A DNA stretch of 42,179 nt from Desulfurobacterium indicum (GCF_001968985.1 NZ_MOEN01000014.1:1-42179), one strand, 5' to 3'. Numbered from the stretch's first letter, positions 28,916 through 37,455 are shown. The notes: a model not told the origin generated them from the sequence alone. Made by a program: numbers and translations.

Positions 28916-29144
28916 CAAAGTTCAGAATCAATTATGACAGTTGAAAGAGAAGAATTCCTTAAAGTCATGGGAGCTTTAGCGTCTGTTGGTGCAAGTTTTG
29001 AAGTTCGTTTACTTAAGAATAGGAAATATGCAAGTGTATATGGCCTAACAGGATAGTAAACGGCCTTTTAAGCCAGAAAGGAAATTCAGGATATATGTTC
29101 CAGGAGGTACTCCTAATGGTTTACACAAAATTATTGACACAACC
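28916..29144 (+). mobile_element. Internally deleted IS256-family relic
   Basis: The left part (28916 on) encodes QSSESIMTVEREEFLK, matching QTLESIMTAEREVFLK of the transposase at 41802. The right part (29056 to stop at 29115) encodes ARKEIQDICSRRYS, matching AKEELQDMFSRRYS at the window start. The middle of the gene is missing, and stops interrupt what remains. The right terminal repeat ends at 29144 with GACACAACC. The left terminal repeat is not present. Confidence 0.8.
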
Positions 29145-29278
29145 GCTCAAAGCCTCCAAGATGTATTATAACAGATTTTTTTAACATATCGGTTAACATT
29201 ATAGAAGGAAAGGCTATTGGTTCGAAGATTCTTTGCTACTGCATAATGGTGGTCTCCTTTTTGTTGCTGAAGAGTTTT

Positions 29279-29309
29279 AGATTCTTCGGGCTGCACCCTC
29301 AGGATGGGG
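29279..29309. repeat. REP-like palindromic repeat, copy 1
   Basis: AGATTCTTCGGGCTGCACCC followed by TCAGGATGGGG. It follows the pattern GAT-n-CTTC...CTCAGGATGA, a short extragenic palindromic repeat widespread in many bacterial genomes (from memory). A second copy is 170 bp downstream. Confidence 0.5.
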
Positions 29310-29458
29310 TTATATTTTTAGCTCTTTTATCACGGCTTCTATAACTTTCTGAGCATTTGCTTTTTTCGTGCATGTGTGATTCATTTTCTAAGGTTCCTGA
29401 GAGTTGTTATTTATTAATTTAGGTAATGTAGTGTTGCTTTCAACAGGTGTAAGGCGCC

Positions 29459-29507
29459 TGAAGTATCCAGATGAATGGAAGGGATACTTCACTAAAGCTC
29501 AGGATGA
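29459..29507. repeat. REP-like palindromic repeat, copy 2, with perfect inverted repeat
   Basis: TGAAGTATCC (29459-29468) and GGATACTTCA (29482-29491) form a perfect 10-bp inverted repeat with a 13-base loop. The second arm continues into CTAAAGCTCAGGATGA, the same pattern as copy 1. A related CTCAGGAT also occurs further downstream near 29551. Confidence 0.55.
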
Positions 29508-29575
29508 GAGAGTAAGATACTCAGGGCAATGGAAAAAAGACGCTCAGGATAACGGGAGGAAGGAACAGTCAGAAA

Positions 29576-30211
29576 TCACATCTGTATGTGAAGCCTGTTT
29601 ATTTTCTTCTTCAAAAGAGGTTCCGGAAGATTTTCCATAAAATCAAGTTGTCTTATAGCTTCCGGATCTTTCAAACCGTTACAGTTGGTAAGGTAAAAGC
29701 CCGGCTTTTCTCCGTAAACGCAGGCTTCGTCAAAAACAAAACCACATATTAAAAGTCCTTTTTCTTCAAAAAGCTTTTCAAACTCAGGAACGTTTTTAAT
29801 AACATCTATTTGAGCATCGATGTTAAGCTCTATGAAAGCAGTATTCAGAAGAGTTTCAGATTCATAAAGTGGTGCTATTATCTCAAAGTTTTCTTCATAA
29901 ACTTTTGAAAGAACCTTAAATTCAATTTCCGCCGCAGGAAAACTCATACTTATCAGATCTTTTACAGGCACACCATTAGTTTCTATAACACCTATTAGAG
30001 GCAAATTGTAGTTTTTAACAGCGTAATATATTGATGCAAGGTTAGTTGCTGCCTGACAACCTGCATTGGCAACCACAAAAGCACAGGAAGGAAGAGAAAA
30101 AAATCTGCATGACAAAAGCCTGGAAGAGCAAACTATGCAACACTCAAAACTTCCTATCTCACATTCATGCTCTTCGATTAATATCTTTTCTATTATGTTT
30201 ATAGCAGACAT
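29576..30211 (-). CDS. Carbonic-anhydrase-like protein lacking zinc ligands (tentative)
   Basis: A 211-aa protein, tentatively of the beta-carbonic anhydrase fold. CIVCSSRLLS (~25-34) sits where beta-CAs have CxDxR, FVVANAGC (45-52) matches FVxRNAG, and LPLIGVIETNGVPV (70-83) matches the strand carrying GHxxCG. The end (PEFEKLFEEKGLLICGFVFD) matches the usual I-x-G-x-x-x-D tail. The His-x-x-Cys zinc pair and the Asp-Arg dyad are missing, so it is unlikely to hydrate CO2 in the standard way. There are many other Cys (17, 24, 25, 28, 35, 43, 52). ATG 30211 overlaps the upstream stop (TGATG) and has AAGGAG. It is the last gene of the pyk-topA operon, and a decayed paralog lies downstream. Confidence 0.5.
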   Translation of the reverse strand: MSAINIIEKILIEEHECEIGSFECCIVCSSRLLSCRFFSLPSCAFVVANAGCQAATNLASIYYAVKNYNLPLIGVIETNGVPVKDLISMSFPAAEIEFKVLSKVYEENFEIIAPLYESETLLNTAFIELNIDAQIDVIKNVPEFEKLFEEKGLLICGFVFDEACVYGEKPGFYLTNCNGLKDPEAIRQLDFMENLPEPLLKKKINRLHIQM

Positions 30212-30681
30212 CAAATCTCCTTTACAGTAACTTCACCTGTTGCTGTATCAAGTATAGCAAATGTTGAATGATCTGAAAGATAGCCACACAGTTCACCGGG
30301 ATTTAAAACAACAATTCCTTTAATCCTATCCACAAAAATCTCGTGGGTATGACCAAAGAATAGGAAATCAACACTCCCTGGGATAACGTCCAAAAGCACA
30401 GGTTCATGCATGACAACTGCCTTTCTTCCGTCAATTTCCATAAAAAACGGTGGTTTCTTTATTTCAGGGAACTTTTTAAGCAGTCCGGCAACTTCACCGT
30501 CATTATTTCCAAAAACAACGGTTAGAGGTGCTTCTACCTTTTTAAATACCTCCATGGTAAACGGTGAAATAATGTCACCGCAGTGCACTACAAGTCCAAC
30601 ATCCATACCGTTAACAAGTTCTACAAACCTTCTGCTCTTTTCAACGTTATCGTGGCTGTCAGAAACAACTGCCACTTTCAT
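30211..30681 (-). CDS. YfcE/MJ0936-type metallophosphoesterase
   Basis: A 156-aa calcineurin-like phosphoesterase. Metal-binding motifs: DSHDN (8-12), HCGDI (~34-38), FGNND (~59-63), H in VVMHEP, and GHTHE (~108-112). The whole protein is the minimal fold, as in archaeal/bacterial phosphodiesterases that cleave bis-pNPP in vitro; the physiological substrate is unknown. The start overlaps the topA stop by four bases (ATGA), and the stop overlaps the next start by one. Confidence 0.85.
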   Translation of the reverse strand: MKVAVVSDSHDNVEKSRRFVELVNGMDVGLVVHCGDIISPFTMEVFKKVEAPLTVVFGNNDGEVAGLLKKFPEIKKPPFFMEIDGRKAVVMHEPVLLDVIPGSVDFLFFGHTHEIFVDRIKGIVVLNPGELCGYLSDHSTFAILDTATGEVTVKEI

Positions 30682-32798
30682 TTTTCACTCTCCTTCTTTG
30701 CCGGTTCTGGCGGTTTATTAGTGGTGTACTTACATTCAGGATATCTTGAGCAACCGTAGAAAACACGTCCTTTTTTACTTCTTCTTTCCACGATATTGCC
30801 TTCGCCACACTCAGGACATTTCCCGTAAGTTATTCTTTCGGTATATTTGCATTTAGGATAGTTAGAGCAGGCAATAAATCTTCCGTATCTGCCGCTTTTG
30901 ATTACAAGTTCAGCACCACACTCGGGACATTTTCTGCCAATTTTTTCCTCTTCTTTTTTCCCGCTCTCTTTATAATCACACTCGGGATAGTTAGAACAGG
31001 CAATAAATGCACCGTACCTGCCGTATATCTTCAACAGTTCAGCACCACATTTAGGACATTTACGTCCAATCGGCTCACCTTTTAATTCTTTTAAATCTTT
31101 TTTAGCTTTATCAAGAAGATCTTTAAATTCGCCAAAGTAGAACTCTTTTAAAAGTTCCTTCCACTTTTTCTGTCCCTCTTCTATTTTATCAAGCTCTTCT
31201 TCAATGTTAGCAGTGAATTTTATATCTACAATTTTAGGGAAAAGCTTTTTCAAAAGACCGTTGATAAATTCGCCAAGTTCCGTCGGCTTTAACTTCTGTT
31301 TTTCCTTTTCTACGTAACCCCTTTGAATAATATTTGAAATTATCGTCGCGTAAGTTGAAGGCCTTCCGACGCCGTCTTCCTCAAGGGCTTTTACAAGTGT
31401 TCCTTCCGTGTATCTTGGCGGTGGTTCTGTAAAGTGCTGAACACCTTTAATATCTTTCAGCTCAACCTTTTCACCCTCATTAACGGGCGGAAGCAACCTT
31501 TCATCAACATCGATTTTATAAACCTTCATGAATCCTGGAAACTTTACGGTGCTTCCAGTGGCGCGGAAAACAAGACCGTTACCTTCAACATCCATTGCAA
31601 CAGTGTTAAAGACGGCATCCTTCATCTGGGAAGCAACAAACCTGCGCCATATCAGATCGTAAAGTTTGAATTGCTCAGGCGTAAGGTAATTTTTAATACT
31701 TTCAGGCGTTCTCTCCACAGATGTGGGTCTTATTGCCTCATGGGCATCTTGGGCAGATTTTGGCGTTTTTCCTTCGTAACTCCTGGGCTTCTGCGGAAGA
31801 TAATCCTTACCAAACTCCGTTTCTATAAAGCCTCTTACCTCTTTTAACGCTTCATCTGATACTCTCGTTGAATCTGTTCTCATATATGTAATCAGACCAA
31901 CCCTTTCTTTGCCTATATCAATACCTTCATAAAGCTGCTGTGCTATTTGCATGGTAAGCTTCGCAGGAAATCCAAAACGCTTTGATGCTTCCTGCTGAAG
32001 AGTGCTCGTTATAAAAGGCGGATACGGCTTTCTCTTTCGCTCTTTTGTCTCAACAGAGGCAACAACAAAAGAGGCAGCCTGCTTTGCCTTTTCAACCAAC
32101 TTTTTAGCAGTAGCCTCATCAGGTATTGAAAACTTTGAAAGCTTTTTCCCATCAACGGCAGAAAGTTTTGCCGAAAAATCACCCTCATCTGCGCCAAATA
32201 GAGCTTCTATTGTCCAGTACTCCTTTGGTTTAAAAGCCCTTATTTCCTCTTCCCTGTCACAGATAAGCCTTAAAGCTACCGACTGAACCCTACCGGCTGA
32301 AAGAGCTTTTTTAAATCGACGAGAAAGAAGAGGCGAAATCGTGTAACCAACAATTCTGTCAAGGATTCTCCTTGCCTGCTGAGCATCAACTTTTTTCTCG
32401 TCTATTGTATCGGCATTCTTTATTGCTTCCTGAATGGCCCTTTTGGTAATTTCATGAAATCTAACTCTATAAATGCCGTCTTTTTTTATTCTTTTCAAGA
32501 TATGAGCAATGTGCCAGCTTATAGCTTCTCCTTCTCTATCAGGGTCAGTAGCAAGGTAAACCTCATCAGCCTTCTTTGCGGCCTCTTTAATCTCTTTTAC
32601 TACCTTCTGCTTACCTTTTATCATCACGTACTTAGGCTTAAAATCTTTTTCAATGTCAACACCAAACTCTTTCTCCGGAAGGTCACGAATGTGCCCCATA
32701 GATGCTTTAACAATGAAATCTTTCCCAAGATACCGTTGGATTGTTTTTGCCTTTGCTGGTGACTCAACAATGAGAAGCTTCTTTTTTGCTTTTGCCAT
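30678..32798 (-). CDS. topA: DNA topoisomerase I
   Basis: A 706-aa type IA topoisomerase that relaxes negative supercoils. TOPRIM domain: LLIVESPAKAKTIQ with the acidic DPDREGEAISWH (85-96). The active-site Tyr is in GLITYMRTDSTRVS, and VGRPSTYATIISNIIQRGYV is the conserved gate-region motif. The C-terminus has three four-cysteine zinc fingers (KCPKCGAEL..., KCPECGAEL..., KCPECGEGN...), each ending in the ACSNYPxCxY or GCSRYPECKY pattern. The start overlaps the pyk stop by one base (TAATG). No reverse gyrase is in this window. Confidence 0.97.
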   Translation of the reverse strand: MAKAKKKLLIVESPAKAKTIQRYLGKDFIVKASMGHIRDLPEKEFGVDIEKDFKPKYVMIKGKQKVVKEIKEAAKKADEVYLATDPDREGEAISWHIAHILKRIKKDGIYRVRFHEITKRAIQEAIKNADTIDEKKVDAQQARRILDRIVGYTISPLLSRRFKKALSAGRVQSVALRLICDREEEIRAFKPKEYWTIEALFGADEGDFSAKLSAVDGKKLSKFSIPDEATAKKLVEKAKQAASFVVASVETKERKRKPYPPFITSTLQQEASKRFGFPAKLTMQIAQQLYEGIDIGKERVGLITYMRTDSTRVSDEALKEVRGFIETEFGKDYLPQKPRSYEGKTPKSAQDAHEAIRPTSVERTPESIKNYLTPEQFKLYDLIWRRFVASQMKDAVFNTVAMDVEGNGLVFRATGSTVKFPGFMKVYKIDVDERLLPPVNEGEKVELKDIKGVQHFTEPPPRYTEGTLVKALEEDGVGRPSTYATIISNIIQRGYVEKEKQKLKPTELGEFINGLLKKLFPKIVDIKFTANIEEELDKIEEGQKKWKELLKEFYFGEFKDLLDKAKKDLKELKGEPIGRKCPKCGAELLKIYGRYGAFIACSNYPECDYKESGKKEEEKIGRKCPECGAELVIKSGRYGRFIACSNYPKCKYTERITYGKCPECGEGNIVERRSKKGRVFYGCSRYPECKYTTNKPPEPAKKESEK

Positions 32799-34201
32799 TA
32801 TTTTACCTCAACTACCTTAACTAAATTTGTACTACCAGGCACTCCTGCCGGTGCACCTGCTAAAACTATAATCTTATCACCCAATTTTGCAATACCTCTA
32901 TCTTTAACCGCTTGAACGGAAACATTTATCATCTTTTCAACAGAGTCAACCTGAACTGTCAAGCATGATTCAATACCCCAGATAAGCGCAAGCTTTCTGC
33001 TTGTTTTAACATCGTGAGTAACCGCAAAAACGGGAACAGATGGCCTGAATTTTGCTACCGCCAATGCTGTTGCACCAGTCCTTGTAAACGGTATGATAGC
33101 TTTTATCTGTTCATTTCGCGCAAGACTACAGGCAGCTTTGGCAAGGGAATCCTGAAGCGTGATAGGTTCAATTTCTTCATAACGCCTGTAAGGATACATT
33201 TTCTCCGCTTCCGTTATCACTTTTGACATTGTCCTTATAACTTCTACCGGATACTTACCTACAGCCGTTTCCTCTGAAAGCATAAGTGCATCAGTTCCAT
33301 CAAGAACAGCATTTGCAATATCGGTAACTTCAGCCCTTGTTGGTATCGGCATATCAACCATTGACTTTAGCATTTGCGTAGCAGTTATAACCGGTTTCCC
33401 TTTTCTATTCGCTTTCCTTATAAGCATCTTCTGTATAACGGGAACTTTCTCAATAGGCATTTCTACTCCCAGATCTCCTCTTGCGACCATGATTGCATCA
33501 GCAACATCTAAAATTTCATCTATCCTTTCTACAGCTTCAGGTTTCTCAATCTTTGCTACCACCGGTATATGAGATGCATTTAACGTATCAAGCATAGCTT
33601 TAAGCTCAAGAACATCATCTGCCTTCCTTACAAAAGAGAGGGCTATTATGTCAGCACCTGCGGAAACGGCAAATTTCACATCTTTCCTATCCTTCTCAGT
33701 AAGGGCAGGAATGGACAGAGATGTATGTGGAAGGTTAACTCCTTTATGAGAAGTCAAGGGACCTCCTACAACAACTTCACATATTACCCGTTTCCCATCA
33801 ATTTCCTTTACCTTTAATCTAAAGGCACCATCTGCCAGAAGTATAGCCTCACCGGGTTTAACTTCTTCGGGAAGACGCTCGTAATTAACAAAAACTTCAT
33901 CTTCACCATAGTTTTTATCAGAAGTTAAAACAATTATGTTACCCCTATGAAGATAAAGAGGTTCATCCTTTATTTTTCCTATCCTTATTTTAGGACCACA
34001 CAGATCAACCAGAATAGGAATAGGTTTTTTCGTATTTTCTTCAACCTTCCTAACAAGGCGAATCCTTTTCTTGTGTTCTTCGTGTGTTCCGTGAGACATA
34101 TTAAGTCTAACAACATTAAGTCCCTCTTTCACCAGTCTTTCAAGAACTCTCTCATCACTAACTGCCGGTCCTAAAGTTGCAACTATTTTTGCTCTTTTCA
34201 T
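32798..34201 (-). CDS. pyk: Pyruvate kinase
   Basis: A 467-aa glycolytic enzyme converting PEP and ADP to pyruvate and ATP. Motifs: KIVATLGPAVSD, RLNMSHGTHEEH, DLCGPKIRIG, ALSFVRKADDV, VVAKIEKPEAVERIDEI (catalytic Lys), MVARGDLGVEMP and ITATQMLKSM. The C-terminal allosteric domain is complete (PFTRTGATA, PVFAVTHD). ATG 34201 is preceded by GAGGGGG; the ATG at 34213 adds four residues without a site. It heads the operon with topA, phosphoesterase and the CA-like gene. Confidence 0.96.
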   Translation of the reverse strand: MKRAKIVATLGPAVSDERVLERLVKEGLNVVRLNMSHGTHEEHKKRIRLVRKVEENTKKPIPILVDLCGPKIRIGKIKDEPLYLHRGNIIVLTSDKNYGEDEVFVNYERLPEEVKPGEAILLADGAFRLKVKEIDGKRVICEVVVGGPLTSHKGVNLPHTSLSIPALTEKDRKDVKFAVSAGADIIALSFVRKADDVLELKAMLDTLNASHIPVVAKIEKPEAVERIDEILDVADAIMVARGDLGVEMPIEKVPVIQKMLIRKANRKGKPVITATQMLKSMVDMPIPTRAEVTDIANAVLDGTDALMLSEETAVGKYPVEVIRTMSKVITEAEKMYPYRRYEEIEPITLQDSLAKAACSLARNEQIKAIIPFTRTGATALAVAKFRPSVPVFAVTHDVKTSRKLALIWGIESCLTVQVDSVEKMINVSVQAVKDRGIAKLGDKIIVLAGAPAGVPGSTNLVKVVEVK

Positions 34202-34242
34202 AATCCCCCTCATAAAACGATGTTTTCTCTCAATCTCAAATT

Positions 34243-34271
34243 CTAATATATTTCGTTTAACCTAAAGACAA
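34243..34271 (-). promoter_or_regulatory. Putative promoter for the pyk-topA operon
   Basis: Read on the minus strand: TTGTCT (34271-34266), 17-bp spacer, TATTAG (34248-34243), 42 bp before the pyk start. Confidence 0.5.
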
Positions 34272-34296
34272 CAAAACAATTAGCAAATGGTATAAT
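34267..34296 (+). promoter_or_regulatory. Putative promoter for exbB-dapD
   Basis: TATAAT at 34291-34296, with a weak GACAAC at 34267-34272 (18-bp spacer). Its -35 box overlaps that of the divergent pyk promoter, so the two may compete or share a regulator. Confidence 0.45.
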
Positions 34297-34332
34297 TCTC
34301 ACTGAGTTTCTCACTTTCCCCGGAGGAAAAAG

Positions 34333-34956
34333 ATGAACGCCTTTACCATAATTTCAAAAAGTGGTTTTATCGGCTATGTTTTACTAATGCTGTCAATAGT
34401 TGCACTTGCCATAGTAATTGAAAAAATAATAGTGCTGAGATCATCCAAAATAGCCCCTCAGGAAGAGATCAGAACTATGGTAATGCTTCTATCTTCCGAG
34501 AAAATAGGCGACGTAATAGAATTTTGTAAAAGAAACAAATTTCTAATTTCTGAGATAATAATAGAAGCTTTCAGAAATATTGGAGAAATATCAAGGACGA
34601 ACTTCCTTAATGCTTTTGAAGTAATAGCAAGAAAAAGAATAGCAGAACTTGAAAGAGGAATGACATTACTTGCAACAATAGCAACCGTTGCACCTCTTTT
34701 GGGACTTTTAGGGACTGTTCTCGGAATGGTAAAAATTTTTGGTGTTCTTGATACAGGAACAGCAGCTATGGCAAATCCCCAACAACTTTCAGCAGGTATA
34801 GCAGAAGCACTTTTGACTACCGTATTTGGCCTGATAGTCGCCGTTCCTTCTTATGTTGCTTACAACCTTCTTCAGAGAAAACTTGATAAACTGGTGTTTG
34901 ACATAGAACAGGCAGGGGTAATAATTGCTAACAACTTAAAAGGCTTTAAACAGTAA
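34333..34956 (+). CDS. MotA/TolQ/ExbB proton-channel family protein
   Basis: A 207-aa inner-membrane protein. One hydrophobic segment near the N-terminus (GFIGYVLLMLSIVALAIVIEKIIVL), a cytoplasmic loop, and two C-terminal segments: TLLATIATVAPLLGLLGTVLGMVKIFGVLD then GIAEALLTTVFGLIVAVPSYVAYN. The LLGLLGTVxGM motif is diagnostic of TolQ/ExbB. The family pairs with ExbD/TolR and uses proton flow to power TonB or Tol. No such partner gene follows: the next gene, 10 bp on, is dapD. ExbB versus TolQ cannot be settled. RBS GGAGG at 34321. Confidence 0.88.
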   Translation: MNAFTIISKSGFIGYVLLMLSIVALAIVIEKIIVLRSSKIAPQEEIRTMVMLLSSEKIGDVIEFCKRNKFLISEIIIEAFRNIGEISRTNFLNAFEVIARKRIAELERGMTLLATIATVAPLLGLLGTVLGMVKIFGVLDTGTAAMANPQQLSAGIAEALLTTVFGLIVAVPSYVAYNLLQRKLDKLVFDIEQAGVIIANNLKGFKQ

Positions 34957-34966
34957 GGAGGTAAGC

Positions 34967-35785
34967 ATGGAAGAATTGAAAAAGATAATTGAACAAGCAT
35001 GGGAAAATAGAGAGCTTTTAAAAGATGAGAAAACGAAAGAAGCTATCAGAGAAGTTATAGCCCTTCTTGACGAAGGAAAAATACGCGTCGCTGAAAGAGA
35101 AGACGTGGGAAAATGGAAGGTAAACGATTGGATTAAGAAAGCAATCCTTCTATTTTTCCCGATATCGGAAATGAAAACAATGGAAGTTGGACCTTTTGAA
35201 TACTATGACAAAATTCCCCTTAAAAAAGATTGGGAAAAACGCGGTGTAAGGGTTGTTCCACCGGCAACGGCAAGATACGGTTCATATATAGAACCTGGTG
35301 CAATACTGATGCCATCTTACGTAAACATAGGTGCCTACGTTGGAAGCGGCACCATGGTTGATACATGGGCAACTGTAGGTTCATGTGCACAAATCGGTAA
35401 AAACGTTCACCTGTCAGGTGGCGTGGGAATCGGTGGTGTTCTTGAACCACCGGGAGCAAGACCGGTAATAATAGAAGACAACTGTTTCATAGGTTCAAGA
35501 TGTATCATCGTTGAAGGTGCAGTAATAGAAGAAGAAGCTGTCCTCGGTGCTGGTGTTGTTATAACAGCTTCAACAAAAATTATTGACGTAACGGGCGATG
35601 AACCTATCGAATATAAAGGAAGAATCCCCGCAAGAAGTGTGGTTATCCCTGGAACGAGAATCAAAAAGTTTCCTGCAGGTGAATACGGACTTCCCTGTGC
35701 TCTGATTATCGGAAAAAGAAAAGAATCTACCGATAAGAAAACTTCCCTTAACGAAGTCTTAAGAGAATTCAACCTTCCTGTATAA
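34967..35785 (+). CDS. dapD: Tetrahydrodipicolinate N-succinyltransferase
   Basis: A 272-aa left-handed beta-helix acyltransferase of the succinylase route to lysine and diaminopimelate. A helical N-terminal domain (1-~100) is followed by hexapeptide repeats (YIEPGAILMPSYVNIGAYVG, MVDTWATVGSCAQIG, VHLSGGVGIGGVLEP and onward). Length and the PPATARYGSYI and FPISEMKTM motifs are typical of DapD. AAGGAGG precedes the ATG. It lies 10 bp after the exbB-like gene, so is co-transcribed, and ends at a terminator. Confidence 0.95.
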   Translation: MEELKKIIEQAWENRELLKDEKTKEAIREVIALLDEGKIRVAEREDVGKWKVNDWIKKAILLFFPISEMKTMEVGPFEYYDKIPLKKDWEKRGVRVVPPATARYGSYIEPGAILMPSYVNIGAYVGSGTMVDTWATVGSCAQIGKNVHLSGGVGIGGVLEPPGARPVIIEDNCFIGSRCIIVEGAVIEEEAVLGAGVVITASTKIIDVTGDEPIEYKGRIPARSVVIPGTRIKKFPAGEYGLPCALIIGKRKESTDKKTSLNEVLREFNLPV

Positions 35786-35800
35786 CACACTAGCTTTTGA

Positions 35801-35826
35801 GGGAAGGGGTATTCTCCTTCCCTTTT
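35801..35826 (+). terminator. Terminator after dapD
   Basis: GGGAAGG (35801-35807) pairs with CCTTCCC (35816-35822), followed by TTTT. It lies between convergent dapD and the PEBP gene. Confidence 0.8.
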
Positions 35827-35828
35827 CA

Positions 35829-36287
35829 TTATCTCCCATAAAGGCCAACCATTTCAGCCGTTGTAATAACATGGCCGTCTATAGCTCTCAAAAGCTCAGA
35901 TCTTGTAGCTCCGGAAGGTAAACCCGTTGACTCAATATCAAGAGCAAGCAGAATAAAAAAGTACCTGTGAGGTTTTCCGGGAGGCGGGCAAGGACCGTTA
36001 TAACCTATTCTTCCAAAATCGTTAAGGCCCTGTTTTATACCATATTCAAGATTCGCAGCCGGCGGAACATCTTCCGGCAAACCCTCAAAATCTCCGGGAA
36101 TATCATAAATAACCCAATGCGTGAATGTCCCTGCCGGTGCATCCGGATCTTCCACTATGAGAGCAAAACTTTTGACTGTTTCTGGCGGATTCAAGAAAAA
36201 CAGACATGGAGAGACATCCTCTCCGTCACAGGTGTATTTTGAAGGGATAAATTCCCCGTTACCAAATGCAGGACTGACAATTTCCAT
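35829..36287 (-). CDS. YbhB/YbcL-type phosphatidylethanolamine-binding-like protein
   Basis: A 152-aa PEBP-family protein (Raf-kinase-inhibitor-like). Signature parts: FIPSKYTCDGEDVSPCL, ALIVEDPDAPAGTFTHWVIYDIP, GYNGPCPPPGKPHRYFFILLALD and the final TAEMVGLYGR. No signal peptide. The biochemical role of bacterial members is not established. GGGAGG precedes the ATG. It is downstream of the radical SAM gene by 37 bp on the same strand. Confidence 0.88.
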   Translation of the reverse strand: MEIVSPAFGNGEFIPSKYTCDGEDVSPCLFFLNPPETVKSFALIVEDPDAPAGTFTHWVIYDIPGDFEGLPEDVPPAANLEYGIKQGLNDFGRIGYNGPCPPPGKPHRYFFILLALDIESTGLPSGATRSELLRAIDGHVITTAEMVGLYGR

Positions 36288-36324
36288 GCTTACCTCCCAA
36301 CAACTTTATTTACATATTTTGTAA

Positions 36325-37323
36325 TTAAGTGACAAAATCAACCGGTCTGCCACACTTTGGGCAAACACCGTCTGAAAACTTTACAGATACCTCATAACCT
36401 ATCCTTTCAACAAGAAGAGCACCGCATTTAGGACAGAAAGTCGATTCCTTTTCTGGCTCTATTACGTTTCCCACGTAAACGTAATATAGATACTCTTTAC
36501 ATACATTATAAGCCATATTTAAAACATCCACCGGTGTAGGAAAAGTATTCATCAATTTATAAGCAGGAAAAAACCTTGATAGATGAAGCGGCGTTTCCTT
36601 ACCAAGATTTTCTGCTATCCATCTGGCAAATTTCTCAAAGTATTCCGGTGTAAACTCATCATACAAAGGCACTATTAATTTTGTAAGTTCAAGGTGCTTT
36701 CCCGCCTTTTTTATTCTTTCACAGACTTCCCAAACATTCGGATTAGGCATAGATGAAAATTTAGCGTAATACTCTTTGGTCATACCTTTTAGATCAACAT
36801 TAAAAGCATCAATCAACGGTAAAAGTTCTCTTAAAGGTTCAAGATTCACATTTCCGTTAGTTACCATTACGTTTACAAGACCTTCCTCTTTTATCATAGA
36901 GGCAGTATCCTTTACATACTCAAACCAGACTATTGGATCGTTGTAGGTGTAGGCTATACCGATTGAGTCATACCTTGAGGCGTAATCAACCGCCATTCGC
37001 GGCGGGAAAACTTCCCTATGTGTTTCCTGCCTTGAAATCTGCCAGTTCTGACATGAACGACAGTCAAGGTTGCAACCGTTAGTACCGATGGAAAATATCA
37101 CCTGGCCGGGATAAAAGTGATATAAAGGTTTTTTTTCAACAGGATCATAACCAGCAGAAGCAATTTCCCCATAGATTGTTGACACAAGCCGTCCACCTAC
37201 ATTTTTCCTTACAAGACAAAAACCGCTCTGATTTTCCGCTATAACACACTCTCTCGGACATAAGAGACACTTGACTTTATGATTATCAAGAGGTTCCCAG
37301 TAAGAAGCTACCGCTAAAGCCAT
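36325..37323 (-). CDS. AmmeMemoRadiSam-system radical SAM enzyme
   Basis: A 332-aa radical SAM protein of the PflA-like AmmeMemoRadiSam family. The N-terminal domain has CLLCPRECVIAENQSGFCLV then RKN, the hallmark CxLCPRxC...GxCxVRxN. The radical SAM cluster is CNLDCRSCQNW (CX3CX2C). A C-terminal CPKCG...CPKCGRP rubredoxin-like pair ends the protein. ATG 37323 follows AGGGGGAAAG; a frame to 37377 adds 18 residues without support. The usual partners (Memo-like and AMMECR1-like proteins) are not adjacent. The reaction is unknown to me. Confidence 0.88.
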   Translation of the reverse strand: MALAVASYWEPLDNHKVKCLLCPRECVIAENQSGFCLVRKNVGGRLVSTIYGEIASAGYDPVEKKPLYHFYPGQVIFSIGTNGCNLDCRSCQNWQISRQETHREVFPPRMAVDYASRYDSIGIAYTYNDPIVWFEYVKDTASMIKEEGLVNVMVTNGNVNLEPLRELLPLIDAFNVDLKGMTKEYYAKFSSMPNPNVWEVCERIKKAGKHLELTKLIVPLYDEFTPEYFEKFARWIAENLGKETPLHLSRFFPAYKLMNTFPTPVDVLNMAYNVCKEYLYYVYVGNVIEPEKESTFCPKCGALLVERIGYEVSVKFSDGVCPKCGRPVDFVT

Positions 37324-37455
37324 CTTTCCCCCTGATTTACAGAATTTTTCCCACTTCTTTAAATTTAAATATAACACTTTTATATCTAAAGGAGAAAATT
37401 TGAAGGTAATTGTTAAAATATAATTAACCCCACAAATTATGTTGAAGGAGGAAAC

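Larger units (their letters stand above)
29145..29575. other. Gene-free degenerate region
   Basis: No convincing gene. On the minus strand there is a TATAAT-like box near 29165 and a TTGGAGG site (~29152-29158) ending directly at the IS relic. This may be the promoter and ribosome-binding site of the gene broken by the relic, possibly the lost carbonic-anhydrase-like paralog. A 24-codon minus-strand frame at about 29311-29385 (ending AQKVIEAVIKELKI) could be a gene stump but is too short to name. Two REP-like palindromes are listed separately. Confidence 0.4.

Noticed and set aside
28680-28937. 85-aa plus-strand open frame at the aspS end
   Set aside because: It overlaps aspS in another frame, then the terminator and antisense of the decayed paralog; no coding signal of its own.
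29212-29235. GGTTCGAA motif suggesting a tRNA T-loop
   Set aside because: The flanking bases do not form a T stem and no cloverleaf or anticodon arm could be found.
29404-29640. 78-aa plus-strand open frame
   Set aside because: It runs through a REP-like palindrome and the antisense of the carbonic-anhydrase-like gene, has no ribosome-binding site and no family resemblance.
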